Assembly: GCA_000231825.2 (NCBI GenBank)
Contig: JH720318.1
Coordinates: 576,539-640,538, forward strand
Length of the DNA: 64,000 nucleotides
Direction of reading: 5' to 3'
From: Tetrahymena elliotti 4EA
Taxonomy: Eukaryota; Ciliophora; Oligohymenophorea; Hymenostomatida; Tetrahymenidae
The notes below the pieces were generated by a model. It saw only the letters and a list, made by a program, of their open reading frames with translations. It had not been told where the DNA came from and did no database searches. This document shows positions 11,025 through 25,617 of the stretch, in pieces. Each line of letters begins with the position of its first letter. Position 1 is the first letter of the stretch. The position numbers and the translations under genes are program-made.

Positions 11025-13873
11025 ATGTCGAAAAACTAACCTTCAAAAAGCCCCTTACAAAGGAGTAGTTCAGCAAAGCATAAACTATAGTTTAGAATTT
11101 ATTATAAAAATAACTTTAAAGACGTCAACTAGATAGCATTAGAATCTTAAAATAATATACATTTAATTCATAATCTGTCTTCAAATCCTACAGATTTTGG
11201 ATTGAAAGAGCATTATACTTTTGAAAATTTTGAAACTAATGAAGACGAAGTTACTGAATATAATTTAACAAACTACATACCAAAAAAAGAGGTAGATTAT
11301 TCAATCCTACCTAATTAGGAAATTTAATAGACTTCACCAAAGTTATTGTTACCTTTGGCTCCTACATTTGAAAAAAGTGCTAGAATTAAATAAGAAAAAA
11401 TCTTGCAAGATCATTTTTAGCAAGTTGTTGATCAAACAGAATAGGCTTTTGATGAGTGCTACAGCAAATTTGAGAAGAATGTCAATGTGATTATGTATGG
11501 AATCAGTCCTGCTGAAATATAAACAAATAATCAAAAATAAAATAAATTTCAATCAAATAGTAGACCTAGAACTTACTAATAAAATAGAACTAAAAAATAT
11601 TAAGAATTTACATAAAAATCAAAAGCAGGTGATGATGAGAATGACAATAGTGATTCCCCAGAAGAAAATTCTAAAGATAATAAAAGACCTGTAACAGCAA
11701 TAACTTATCACTCAAAATTTTAAAAGTAAGCTCGTTCTCTATCACCTACTAAAAATGAAAATAATTAAGAAGGATAACCTGAAAAACACAATGAAATATT
11801 TTAAAAGTGGGCTATTTTTTTAAATTAATCTGATAAAAACATTAAAAAATATGAAAAAATGTACTTCGAAAACGCTTGTATGAAAAAGAATGTTCCAAGT
11901 TCTAATTTTACTTTGCCAACAGCAGAAGTTACTTAAAATAAATTTTATTAAACAAATACAACTAATTGGACTCAAACTAAAGACTCCATAAATAATAAGT
12001 AAACAACTGCAAGGAGCTTGTCAAGTAGATTATCTTAGTAAACTTAAAACAAAATTTAATCTCAAAATGAAATTGTCGAGCTTCATAAAATATTCAATTT
12101 GCTGAAAAAGGAAATGGAGTAAGGATTTTAAATATTTAATGTAAAGCTACCTTTTCTAAGTGGAAAAATCATGGAATTATTCTCTCAAAACGCAAATTTT
12201 TAACACAAGGATATTATGGAGGATTTAAATACTGCTACTTAACATTATATGTATTTACAAGATAAGTAATTAGCAGATAAAGTTGAAACATTTTTAGATA
12301 TAAGTATAAACAATATTTCTATTTTATGTTTATTATTTTTTTAATCTTTTTTTTTAAGACACTAGTACTAAAAAGTATTTATATAGAGAAATGTGTGATT
12401 TATTGGTAGAAAAACTTAGCTAAGTGATATCTGAAAAGGAGAGGAACGAAAAATAAAATCAAGAAAGATAAAATGATTTAGAAAAACAAGTAGAAAAGCT
12501 ACTAAATGATATGCAAAGTAATTAAATTCAATTCATTTATAATAATTTAATTTGATTATAATTAGAATAAAAGGAAGATTATTGTCAATAAATATTATCT
12601 TTGAAGGAAAATAGTTAACATAAGTATGATGAATTGTTTGAAAAATATGACAAATTAAAAAATGAAAATATTCTACTTTCAGATAATGTTAGATAGCTCA
12701 AAAGAGATCTTATCTAGCAAGAGTCTGATATGAAATATTACTAATTATAATCCACAAATTAATTTGAATCTAAAATGAGAGATTTACTTCACAAATATAA
12801 TAACTTAGAAGATACCTCAACAAAAAATGATAGATATTATTCTAATTAATTTGAATGTAATTTTTTTAAATTATGCTGCTACTCCATAAACTTATTATTT
12901 ATTTTAGGTATGAATGAGTTAGTAAGCAATCATTAATCTGCTATTGTAAAGCTAAGATTGAGTAAGGAAACAATTAGTCAATAAGCAGCTAAAATTGAGT
13001 AACTTCTCAACGAAATTCAAAGGTTTCTAATTTATTTTTAATAATTATTTCATTCTTTTCTTTAATTAATTTTTTTAAACGTTTACAATGTTTTCTTAAT
13101 TTTTGCAAACCATTATTAATTGAATTGAAGTTGATAAAAAAATACAAATTCTTCAAAAAGCCAATAATTCTTTACTTGAAAAAAAAAAACATTTATTGTA
13201 ATTATTAGTAGTTCTTCAAAATAAAATATTAAATATTTTTTTACTCAAAAAAGATTAAATGTAAGAGCTGCAACATAATTTCATGATTTTACTCCACGCC
13301 CTAGCTTTACTGATTTAGAAGATGTATGTCAATAAATTTAATAACCTTACTAATAGTAGCAATAAGAATAAAAAGTAATACAATTGTTTAGATAATAAAA
13401 AGGTTTTTTAGGAATTTTTTATTTTTTACAATAAGGAATAAATTCAAGTGATTAAATTTTCTGATTTAGATTCTTGTTCTAGAATGAAAAAAATTTCGAA
13501 AATGATAAAATAAGCAATTAATGAATATTAAAATGTTATTGCTAAACTTAATTTAAAAAATGAATCATCTTAAAATTAAAATAAAAAATCAACAAAAGTA
13601 TCAACAAGGTAGAGTAAATTAATAATAGTTGACTAAAAAGCTAAGGGTAAATAGAAATAGCTTTCATCTTTTCTACCTATAAATGAGGAATAGAAAAAGA
13701 AAAAATCATCAAAAAAAACTAAATTCGAGTAGCAGCTATAAAAAATTCAAAGAGACTCAATAAAGCAAAGCGAATTAAATATATCTGATAATTTATCTCT
13801 AAATAGCGAAGATAAATAAGCATTATAAAAATAATCAATTGATGAATATGAAGACACTTTTAATGACTTTTGA
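11025..13873 (+). CDS. Coiled-coil protein of unknown function
   Basis: Begins MSKNQPSKSPLQRSSSAKHK, a basic Ser-rich head, followed by about 400 residues of Q/N-rich sequence and then long heptad-like helices (KQVEKLLNDMQ, KYDELFEKYDKLKNEN, LSKETISQQAAKIEQLLNEI). A basic tail (KKKKSSKKTKFEQQLQKIQR) is followed by a short acidic end (DEYEDTFNDF) and TGA at 13871. Introns that keep the frame: about 12304-12358 (GTATAAAC...TTTAAG), about 12517-12567 and about 12858-12906. The join between about 13023 and 13140 is unresolved, because the obvious GTTTCT...GAAG borders do not restore the frame of the next exon (VDKKIQILQKANNSLLEKK). A structural or cytoskeletal role is plausible from the coiled coils but not shown. 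Confidence 0.75.
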
Positions 13874-14442
13874 CTACAATATTATTTATACAGAATTTTG
13901 ATTTAATTAATATGATTAACGATCCTCTAAATTGTTTAAAATTTATTTCAAGAGTAAATTAATATTACAAACACATTAAAAAAAACAGTAATTACTTTCA
14001 AATTATTGTTTAATAAAAGTTTTTGACATGAAATAAATTATTTTTATCTTAAATAAAAATTCATAAAATAAAATAGACAAGTATTCAAAGTTAATAATAA
14101 AATATAATTTTTTGTTTGATCCCAAAAATGTATGCTTTTGTGAGTGAAGAGAATAATTTGAGCTAATTTTTTTTTATTTTAGACAATGCAAGTTAATGTG
14201 GAGTTATTAAATAAAATAAAATTTTTTTGTAAATGATTGGAGATTAGGAATTCTGAGAATTAATCATCAGAATTATATATAACTTATGGATACAAAACTT
14301 TAACTCGAAATAAATATTTCTAAGTTGATATATTTTCTTTTTGTTTTTTTATGCAATATAATTAATTTGTTATTGAAAATTCATCACAAAAAAACAAATA
14401 AATAAAGCATTGTAAAAGTAAAGGCTATTTTAGTTATCCAAT
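13874..14442. other. AT-rich intergenic region
   Basis: Gap between two plus-strand genes. No coding signal or RNA gene seen. Confidence 0.6.
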
Positions 14443-15090
14443 ATGAGTTCATACGAAAAGCAATCACCTGAAAAGCTTCCTCCATTAAGTTCTTCTCGCA
14501 ACAATCATAAAAGCTATAGATAAAATCCTTTTGAAAATAGCTCAATACACAATCATTCTTTCTAATCTAGTCAAACCAAACAATCAAAAAATTTATCTCA
14601 TAGCTTAGTTTCAACTAGAACTTAGCCTGACAACCCTATGATTAGATCATTTAGGTAAGCAAATAACCCATTTGATTAAGGATATACTCGTAGTGATAAA
14701 ATAAGATATTAGGGAAGCCCTGAATCGAAAGCACATTAACGTCTTCATGAATTCTGCACAATCTCTTCTCTTTAGCATACTGGCTACAACTAACCAAGAT
14801 ACTATTAGAGCTAAAAAGTATCAGGAATATAGAATCTCAGAAACACATTCTAAAAAAACAAAATAATGCAATCAATTATAGAAGAAGAGGAAATAGTAAC
14901 AAGAGATCCTAAGCTAATGACTAATATAGAATCTTTATGGAAGATGAATCTCCTTAACGAGAAAAGATTTGTAAATAGCTCTCTAGCAAATAAATAGAAT
15001 ATTGCCTATGTATACAATGATTACCACTCTCGTTCAACGAATCCAGGATATTCAAGAAACGATATGGGTGGAGCCTTCTTTACAAGATGA
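14443..15090 (+). CDS. Hypothetical 215-aa protein
   Basis: Single exon, ATG at 14443 to TGA at 15088-15090. Starts MSSYEKQSPEKLPPLSSSRN and is rich in S, N, Q and R for the first 110 residues, without hydrophobic segments. The last 70 residues look ordered: IIEEEEIVTRDPKLMTN, SLWKMNLLNEKRFVNSS, YVYNDYHSRSTNPGYSRND, then GGAFFTR at the very end. The aromatic/Gly/Arg C-terminal motif is reminiscent of short conserved tails of some small axonemal proteins, but I cannot name a family. Convergent with the tRNA synthetase downstream. Confidence 0.75.
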
Positions 15091-15515
15091 TGATATAAAA
15101 TTATTTACTAAATAGTATATGTAATATTTATATAGATAAAATGATTTCTATGTATGAATAATACTTATTAAACTTTAAACTATCTCTATAAATTAAATAA
15201 AACTATCGATATCTACCCTCATATCAAATAATATCAAGAAAATAAATCAATCAATTAATATTCTTTGCTCTTTTATTGACTAATAGTTTAATTTAAAACA
15301 CGTTTTAGAGCATTAGCTATTGAATATATTAGATTATTATTGGTTATTTAGTCAATTGCATTATAATTTTTTGTAAATTAAAAAAAATAGTGGCAAATAA
15401 AAGTGAAATGTTTGTTTATTATTAATTTATTTTATGATTTTTATAAGATTAATACAAATAAATGTCTATTTAATATATATAATATCTTTTTATTTAACTA
15501 AATTTATTAATTTTA
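15091..15515. other. Convergent 3' intergenic region
   Basis: Between the 3' ends of the 215-aa gene and the glutamyl-tRNA synthetase gene. A/T only; expected to hold both 3' UTRs. No long frame. Confidence 0.6.
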
Positions 15516-17567
<2,052 letters not shown>

Positions 17568-18130
17568 ATCTTTTCTATAAATTTAAGGAATGTTTTTAAG
17601 AAATAATATAAATTAAATAATTTAACATAAGGCTATCAAACAAACAATTAAAAAAACCAAAATATTTAGTTAATAAAATCTAATAAGAATGTAATTTTTT
17701 TTTGTTGTTAAATTTAAATTATCACACCAAAATCATTTTTTTAAAATTCTAGATAGAATTTATTGAGGGAAATATTGAAATAATGAAAACTTTTTTTTAA
17801 ATTTATCATTTGTTGAAAATAAGTCAGCTCAGCTCAGAAATAATTTTACAAAAAATATTAATAATATTACAAATAAAATAATGTTGGTTGGTATTTAATG
17901 AGTTATAAACCAAAACTTTATATTTTCAATAAAAATTATGATTTAAAAGATATTTTTAATTTAAATTTTCATTATAATGAAAAATTGATGAGTGAATGAA
18001 TGAATGCTAACTACAAATTTACAAATAGAAATAAAAAGTTGCTTGTCTATCAGCCTATAAATTTTAAGTTTATTTAAGGTTATTAAAATTGAACAGAGTG
18101 CTAACTCAAAATAATTTTAATTTGTTTTTT
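17568..18130. other. AT-rich intergenic region
   Basis: Lies between the Rpn10 stop and the synthetase start, both minus strand; should carry the synthetase promoter. Includes a small direct repeat, CAGCTCAGCTCAG, near 17826. No gene seen. Confidence 0.6.
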
Positions 18131-19522
18131 TCACTTCTTTTCATTTTCTTTTTTATCATCTTTTTTCTCGTCTTTTTTCTCACCTTCTTTGCTAACTAAA
18201 TTTAATAAATCTTCAACAAACTATTCATCCTACATTAAATTTGCTTGAAGAGTTTCATCTTCTTCCTTCTTTCCTTATTCTTTTCTGGGTTCTTTGTTTT
18301 ATGCTCCTTACTATGCTTCAAAGGGATTTTCTTATTATGAAGCTAATATAGCTTGTTACATCAACTCTTCTTCAGTTAATTCATCAAAATCTTCCTTGTT
18401 TGCTAAAAGTCCTTAATTCTCATCTTACATAGTTTCATTTACAAATGAAGGATTATTGGCAGAAGTATTTAAATTCTATTAAGCCTAATTAGCTGCACTT
18501 TCTTATGCAGGTTAACTGGGTGCTTGCTATTATTATTATTAATTCTTGTCTCTTTCTAAGAGCTCTAAATGTCTCTTTTCTTCTTCTAAAGAAAGCTTCA
18601 TAGCTTAAGCTAATTCAGGATCTTCAGATGGATCAATACCACCATATTCAGCAAAAGGATTAGCTCCTCCAACTTAGCTTGGATTATTTGGGGCACTGCC
18701 AGCATTGAAAGCTTAGTTAGCACTTTGGGTATTTAGGAAACGATTTAGTACAGGAGAATTAAAGAGAGTTTCTGTTAAGCTAGTAATACCACTTTAAACA
18801 TTTAAAAAGTAAGAGCTATCTCCTGAATTAACAGTTTGAATGAATTTTTCAAGTTTTCCAATTTAATTATCACCACTTTAACAAAGATTGATAATATCAA
18901 CACTAACGTTATTCTTTTTTAATTACTTTGCAACTCTTTCCAATGATTTTTCATCTTCAACAATCTAAATTTATTTATGAATTAATGAACAAAAATTAAA
19001 CCATAATTATAAATTTATCTTAAAAATATAAAATCCACATCTATCTCTTTGATTGTTAATAATAAAATAACTATTATAAAATTTATTCTGATTTCATTTT
19101 TCATTTTTACTGTTAAGTTTTGCTTCTTTGATGTTTTTTTAAGATAAAATTTTAAATTAAATCATTACTGGTGATGCAACAAAAACGATTATTCTTTATC
19201 TCATATTTTTATTTTTTCTGTGCTTTAATCCAAGTTAGGCAATTTAAAGAGCATTTAAAAAGTGAGCTTTTTCACCTCTAAGCTTAACACCAAATAAGCA
19301 CCCTAAAATGGCATCAGGATCTGCACTAGGAGTGATTAGTACTTCAACCTATGGTCCGCCCATAGTTAAAATACCAACTGCATTTTCCATATTCATTTAT
19401 TATTTTGCATTTATAATAGCTTAGATAGTTTCTGTTTATGCTTCATATCTGGAAGGTAAATGATCCCCATTTCTTGCATACTCAGTATTATCTAAAATAA
19501 CAATTGAAGCTTCTAAAGTCAT
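18131..19522 (-). CDS. RPN10: 26S proteasome ubiquitin receptor Rpn10 (PSMD4)
   Basis: Binds polyubiquitin at the 19S regulatory particle of the proteasome. The minus-strand protein starts MTLEASIVILDNTEYARNGD, matching the family start. Its vWA domain continues with VGILTMGGPQVEVLITPSAD, LNALQIAQLGLKHRKNKNMR and IIVFVASP. An intron (18965-19168) falls exactly there, and the next exon continues IVEDEKSLERVAKQLKKNNV, VDIINLCQSGDN and KLEKFIQTVN. A ubiquitin-interacting motif follows, EDPELAQAMKLSLEEEKRH, and a second UIM-like stretch EEELMQQAILASQQ. The tail is Lys/Glu-rich (EKKDEKKDDKKENEKK) and ends with TGA at 18131-18133. About 395 residues, typical. The Q-rich spacer between the motifs is encoded largely by TAA and TAG. 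Confidence 0.97.
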
Positions 19523-20958
19523 TTCTATTAACTTTTCTGATTAGCTATATTTTTATTAATCTTTTAATTCAATCTTTTGTTTTTTATTTATAAATTATTT
19601 TTTGCAAATAAACTATCAGTTTTTCTCTTTATTTATTAATTGTTTCTTTCTCTTAGTTTTTTGCCTATCATTCTATTCTTTATGCAATATTTTCATTTAA
19701 TTTAAAAAACCATTGATATATATACAAGGAAGAACAGAGAGGTAAGATATTCTGCTTTTTGCATAAACTATTCAATTTCATTATCAAACTTCATCGATTC
19801 TTATTGAAGAATCTAAATCCATCTTCATCTTAAAAAACAATTTAAAACCTTTAAATGCTAAATAAACTTACTGAATTAATTGCATAAAAATACATATTTT
19901 TCATAAGCTTTCTAGACTTTTAGAAAATTATTTCATCTCAATTTCAAGAAAAAATAAAATATATTATAATTCCCAATTTTCATAAAATAATATCAAACAA
20001 ATCTCTTTCCTTAAAATTAATTTAAGTTAAAAAATATTTTTTTATGATCTTTAGCTTTTAAAATTCATTAAAAGAATTATGTTTATGTTAACAAAATTAA
20101 TGTTTGAAGTATTTATTGAATTAATAAAAATTTCAGTATTAATTAGGGAATACTTTAATTTAAAAATCTTGAATAAATTTAAAATTTAATTTTTGATAGA
20201 GGAAATATTAAGCTAAAATTTCAAGTTTTTTAAAATAGACTGAGTTAATCTAATTAATCTTTTCATAGATTTGTAATAAAATTTCTTTATCTCTTTTAAA
20301 TGTTATTTTTATTTAATAAAATAATTCATAAATCAATTTTTTTAACTCAAGATTTCAAAAATCAAATTTTCTTGAGATGTAAATTTAAATTTCTTTTGAT
20401 AGAGTTTAGAATTTCTATAACATTTACAATCATAATAAAAAAAGTTAAACAAAACTTTCATAATTTATATTTTTACTCTTTTATCCTGCTATGATCCTAA
20501 ATATAGGGTGAGAAAATTTAATATTTTAAATATGAGACACACTATAAAAATTTTTTTTAAGAAAGTAATGTTTTTGGTTTTTTATGGCCACACTTTATGA
20601 AAATTTATTGTCATACTAAGTAATTTGAAATTTGTATTTAAAAGAATGAAATAAATTTATGATGAAATTTTAATAATTCGCTTAAAACTGCTGCTTTTTC
20701 AATATATAAAAGATTAAATATAACATTAAAAATCAAATCCATTAATATTGACACTTAACAATCAAATTTTAAGATTTGGCAATTATTATGAAAGATTTGC
20801 AATTAAAAAGTCAACAATAATAACACAAATTAAAATGCGGGGTATCTTTATTTAAAATTCAAAATAAATTATAATCATAAATTTACAAAATAATATTTAT
20901 TAAAAGATTATTAAAAAAATAATTCGCAACTTAAAAAAAAAGAAACCCTCCTAATAAA
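19523..20958. other. Divergent intergenic region between RPN10 and MLH
   Basis: 1.4 kb, the two promoters pointing outwards. Frames here are short and A/T-driven. A 33-codon minus-strand frame (19693-19794) is noted under rejected items. MLH is expected to be expressed with micronuclear S phase, so its control elements may lie here, but I cannot identify any. Confidence 0.6.
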
Positions 20959-22827
20959 ATGGAATTAAGAACTAAGACATTAAACGTTTAACCTCCTAAG
21001 AAGCCGTTCTCTAACATCTACTAAGCTTTTGTTTTAGAAAAGAAGAATGCCTTAGGAAAGAACTTCGACAACAAGAAAGTTTAAGCTGACTATAACAAGA
21101 TCTCCAATAATGAGAAAGAAAGACTCAAAAAGTTGGTTGAAAATGCTGAAGAAAAGTACAAAGAAGAGCTCTTCCACTACAATAACCATATTCAAGGTAA
21201 AGGAAAGCAAAAATATGTACCATCACCTAAGGTTCCTGAAAAACCCAAAAAGCCTATTGGTAGCTTTTTCCGTTTCCTTGAAGAAAACAGATCAAAGTAC
21301 TCAGCTAAGCATAAAGACTTACCCTAATCTAAAATCTTGAAGATTTTGTCAGAAGACTTCAATAATCTTCCTTAAAAAGAAGTCAAAGTTTATGAAGATG
21401 CTTTCTAGAAAGAAAATGCTCAGTACTTAGTTGAATTGAAGAAATGGAATGATAAGTATGGCCAACATCAACAAAAGAAGCAAGATAAAAAGAAGGATGG
21501 TTCCTCTTCAAAATAAAGAAGACAAAGTAAGGGCAGGTCTTCTGTATCTAAAGGTAGAACAAAATCTACTTCTTCTAAAAGAGCTGGTTCTTCAGGCAGA
21601 TCTCAATCTTCCTCCTCAAACAGAAGAAAAGATTCAACGACTAATACCAGAAGAAGTGCTCGTTCTTAAAGTGGTAAATCCTCTCATTCTAATGGCAGAA
21701 AGGGCTCTACTTCCAGCAAAAGAGAATCCTCTACCTCAAGCAAGAGATCCTCTTCTTAAAATAAAAGATCCTCTTCAAAGAATGGAAAATCTTCCTCCTC
21801 AAGAGGTAGAAAAGCTTATTAATCTAAAGGCAGAAAGCCTTCAACTTCAAAGAATGGTAAACAATCTAAATCATAAGATAAAAAGTCCTCTTAATCCAAT
21901 GGAAGAAAATAATCTTCTTCTAACAGCCAAAAAAGAAAAACCTCCAATACTAAAGGCAGTAAGTCTTCTTAATCAAAGGGAAGAAATCAATCAAAAAGTA
22001 GAAAAAATGCTCATTCTGAAAAAAATAACAAACAAATGGAAGAAGAAGGTTAGAAAAGAAGATAATCAAGCAATTCTACTAAAAGAGAAGAATCCTCTAG
22101 GAAAAGCAGAAGAACCTCTATGAAAGAAGCTAGAACAAAGAATGCTAAGAACAATAGATCAGGATCTAACAAATCTAAGAGTGGAACAACATCCTAGGAA
22201 AGAAGTGCCTCTAACAGTAAGAATAAATCCTCTACTTCTAAGGGTAAAAATTCTCACTCAAGAAACTCCTCTAAACATAAAAATAATGATGCTTAAACTA
22301 GTAACTCTAGTGAAAATGCTTCTACAACTCACAATAGGGGCAGAGGAAGATCTAAAGAGTAAAAGGATATGGTAAATGAAAAATCAGGTAACGAATCTAA
22401 ATCTTAAGGAAAGAAGAACTCCAACTCAAAATCCAAATCCAGATCATCTAAATCAAGATCTGACTCAAAAACTTCTAATGCCAAAAATGATAATAAGGGT
22501 GCCACTTCTACTGATAGATAAACTAGATCCAAATCAAGATCTGAATCTAAAAGCAAGACTGAATCTACTGCTCATAATAATAAGAATAACAATAAAATGG
22601 AAGTTATTGAATAACCCAAAGAAGAATCTAGCAATAGCAAGAGAAGATCATCATCAAGAAGCTAATCTGCTAATAAATAATCTGATAAGAAATCCAAACA
22701 CAGAAGTGATTCTAAGAAAATGAGTGCTGAAGATCCTAAGAAGAACTCTGAAGAATCTAAGGGTAAGAAAAAATCCAAGTAAGGAAAGAGTGGGGCTCAG
22801 GGCAAAAAGGCAAACAAGAAATAATGA
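20959..22827 (+). CDS. MLH: Micronuclear linker histone polyprotein (MLH)
   Basis: Precursor of several small basic linker histones that compact chromatin in the transcriptionally silent ciliate micronucleus (known for Tetrahymena). One uninterrupted exon, 622 codons before TGA. The N-terminal region carries two HMG-box-like domains: about residues 12-80 (PPKKPFSNIYQAFVLEKK ... EKYKEELFHYNNH) and about 93-168 (PEKPKKPIGSFFRFLEENR ... YLVELKKWNDKYG). The rest is an extremely basic, low-complexity S/K/R/N chain with recurring SSSK, SKSRS and GRKxS units. RTK tripeptides occur at residues 4-6, 200-202 and 392-394, followed by T, S and N. In T. thermophila the precursor is cleaved into alpha, beta, gamma and delta chains, and these spots are good candidates for the cleavage signals. 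Codon use (CTT, AAG, TCT, GGC) is less A/T-biased than in neighbours, as expected for a highly expressed gene. The frame is only open with TAA/TAG as Gln. Confidence 0.95.
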
Positions 22828-23785
22828 GTTTTGAAAGATTAGGTAATTACCACCAACCTTAAACCTACTTATTATAATATCTTTGTTAATTTTTACTGAT
22901 TTTATTAGAGTCAAATAATCAATCAAGATAAAGAACTGGTTAATTAATAGCAAACAATTTGATTGGTATTGTACTTCTACTTACTAGTTTAAGTAATTTA
23001 TAATAAAAATTTTGAAATTTTGATTTGGTATTTTAAGAGGCATAAAAAGCTAAATAAATACCCAATATTATATATCTATACTAATAACCAACCAACCAAT
23101 CTTATATTCACTCACCAACCAGCAAATAAATGAAAGAATCTATCTATCTATATTTCAGGAATTAACTAATTTTGTCTTTCTTATCTACTCGTTTGATTTT
23201 GATTTTTTAATAAATAAAATCAAAAATAAAAAGAAAAAAATTATAATTTTTCCAAAAAAATAAAAATATATAATTAAATAAAATGATCAGATTATTATAT
23301 ACTGTTTTTGTAGTTTCTTATATACTATATTTTCCTATATTCAAATATTTTTCGTTGATCCACTTAAATCTCTTTAAAATATATTATCTGTTCTACTTAC
23401 TTCTTATATAAGATTTTCTTATTTTATAAAGCAAAATTTTAAAAATCAATCTTACTTAGTTAATAAATATTCATTTAATATCCATAATATCTCATTTTTA
23501 TTTAAGAGTCAAATATTAATCAATCTTTTCAGAAAAATATTAAAAGATTCAACATAATTGAAATGAGAAAAAATTTAATATTAATAATTAATTTTGAAAT
23601 AGTTTTTTCTTCAAATAAATCAAAAGTAATTTATAAAATTTACATTTAAAATCTAAGTTGAATTTTTTAGAATGAAATCATTGAAAGATAAAAAATTAAT
23701 TATAATTTTAAAAGATTTAAATTAGGTGAACGATGATCAAAAAGTTGTTTTATGTTTTAAAATGAGCAAAATAAATAATTAAATA
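22828..23785. other. Convergent intergenic region with simple repeats
   Basis: 3' regions of MLH and of the kinase gene. Contains short simple repeats near 23085-23155 (AACC-type and TCTA-type runs). No coding signal. Confidence 0.6.
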
Positions 23786-25617
23786 TCAACTTTATTTATC
23801 ATAAAACTAACCAAAATCGAAGTTATTATTATCAATGCTCTATACTTAGTTGCTAGGTTAAAATGAATTAAAATCTATTTCACCATCTAACAATGAAGCT
23901 CCCTAATTATTTTAGATTTATTTAGTATTATCTTAACTATCTTAGTCTGCTTTTTGGAAATCACCCCAATTATCAAATTCATCAATTTCTTTCATATCTT
24001 TACTCATTTTTTAAGTTGATGTATTCTAACTAAATAACTTGAAAGCACTGTTAGCTTCAGCTTCAAGTTTTTTTCTTTATTCTTCTTCTAATCTTTGCTA
24101 ACGATTTTTTTCTATCATTTATTTAACTTTTTAATCTCTTTCTTTCATGTCTTATTCAAACTACTATTCCTACAACTTTGTTTATTTTGCTTATTCCTTT
24201 ATTAAAGTTAAATATTTGATCCAATATAAAAAAGCATATTAAAAATTACATTTAAAGGTATTTCTTGTAAATTATCCCAATTCTCTAGAATTTTTATAAC
24301 TTCTTCTATTTTTGGTCTAAATTTAGGAGATGGAGTTAGTAAATGTCTAATAAAATCATGCATTTTCTCGTTATATTTTGAGTTTTATTTAAACTTGTAA
24401 CTAGCACTTATTATAGCTAATTTAGAGGCTTCATAAAATGGATGTATATAAAAACACAAGCAGTAAACTAAGCAACCTGTTTTTGATAAATTTCAATTTT
24501 TTCTTTATAAATTAAAATTAATTTTACCAAGCATCCATATGTCTACTCTAGAATCAACCATTTCTCCTGAAAATATATCACACATTTCAGGAGGTCTACT
24601 CTATAAAGTTGTGTATCTTTCAAACAATTCTTCTTACTCACTTTATTATTTTCTATCTAGTTTGCTGGTTGATTAAAAGTTTTTAATATGTTTAACATTA
24701 AATAAAAATTGATATATAATTTACTTCAAATCAATAATATCTGTACTGGCTGAGCCGAAATCACATAATTTGAACATTCCATCCTTTAATAAAACATTTT
24801 CTATTTTTAAATCTCTATGAGTTATATTCATTGAGTGAAGAACTTAGAGTCCTTTACAAATCTAAAGAGTAATATGAATAATTTCTTATTCGGAAAATCC
24901 TCCTGATTTTTAGCGAGACTCCATCAAATTAAATAGAGTTCCATCAGGACAAAACTCCATAACATATACTGCTTAACTTGTGTTTTCATCTTCTTTTAAA
25001 ATATCGCCATCTATGAATCCTACTAAGTTATCATGCTTCGGTAATTTATACTAAATTTATTTAAATCAGTAAGTAAAGCCAATCATAACTAAAATGATAT
25101 TTTTAAAACTAAATTGCTAAAAAATTACTAATATCTCCAGTTCTCTTTTTGCTAATTCTAATTTTTATTATCCCTATTTCATTTTTAAAGCATATTTTAA
25201 ACATATTCATTTTAATATAATAAGTCTACCTGGCATATCATTCTTTTTATTGCAAATATTTCTTATTTGTTATTTGCATTATGAGCCTTCCAGACGTATC
25301 CATATCCTCCTTCAAGTTTATATTTTATTATAGAGATATGTGCTTTCTAAATTATTTAATTTACCCTCTGAAAGTAATTTATCTTCCTATATTTGTAAAT
25401 TATTGAGAATGTACTTCTTTGGCTGAAGATTAGCATTATTTGTTGAGGACTGGTTATTATAATTAAGAAAATATTTGAAATTTCCGCAACATTCTAAGAA
25501 TGAAGAAGAAGTTTTTGGTTAAGAAGAATCTTCAAAACCATTATATTATTCTTTAATTACCTGATCCTCGAAGAATTCTCCAACAACAAGTTTTTAAAGG
25601 TTTTTTAAAAAATTCAT
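23786..25617 (-). CDS. NAK-family serine/threonine kinase (AAK1/GAK/Ark1-like)
   Basis: Protein kinase of the Numb-associated kinase family, which regulates clathrin-mediated trafficking by phosphorylating adaptors. From ATG 25615-25617 the protein has about 95 residues of leader. The kinase domain follows: glycine loop LLSEGGYGYVWKAH, catalytic Lys in FAIKRM, KRELEILV, YVMEFCPDGTLFNLM, catalytic loop THRDLKIENVLL, LCDFGSAST, then YTTLQSRPPEM and VDIWMLGCLVYCLCFYIHPF, very close to the NAK pattern. The tail is a charged helix (KQMIEKNRQQRLEEEQRKKL) followed by DEFDNWGDFQKAD and NNNFDFGQFYDKQS, acidic W/F motifs like those that bind adaptor appendages. Introns are placed by frame, the first at 25310-25364 inside the glycine loop. 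Stop TGA at 23786-23788. Active-site residues look intact. Target and membrane role are inferred from the family. Confidence 0.93.

Noticed and set aside
19693..19794. 33-codon minus-strand frame MKFDNEIEQFMQKAEYL...
   Set aside because: Too short, with no donor site that extends it; could be a leader frame of RPN10 but there is no support.
21449..22953. Several 75-224 codon frames on both strands within MLH, read with the standard code
   Set aside because: They are shadows of the Ser/Lys-rich MLH frame, which is open for 622 codons with TAA/TAG as Gln and encodes recognisable HMG boxes.
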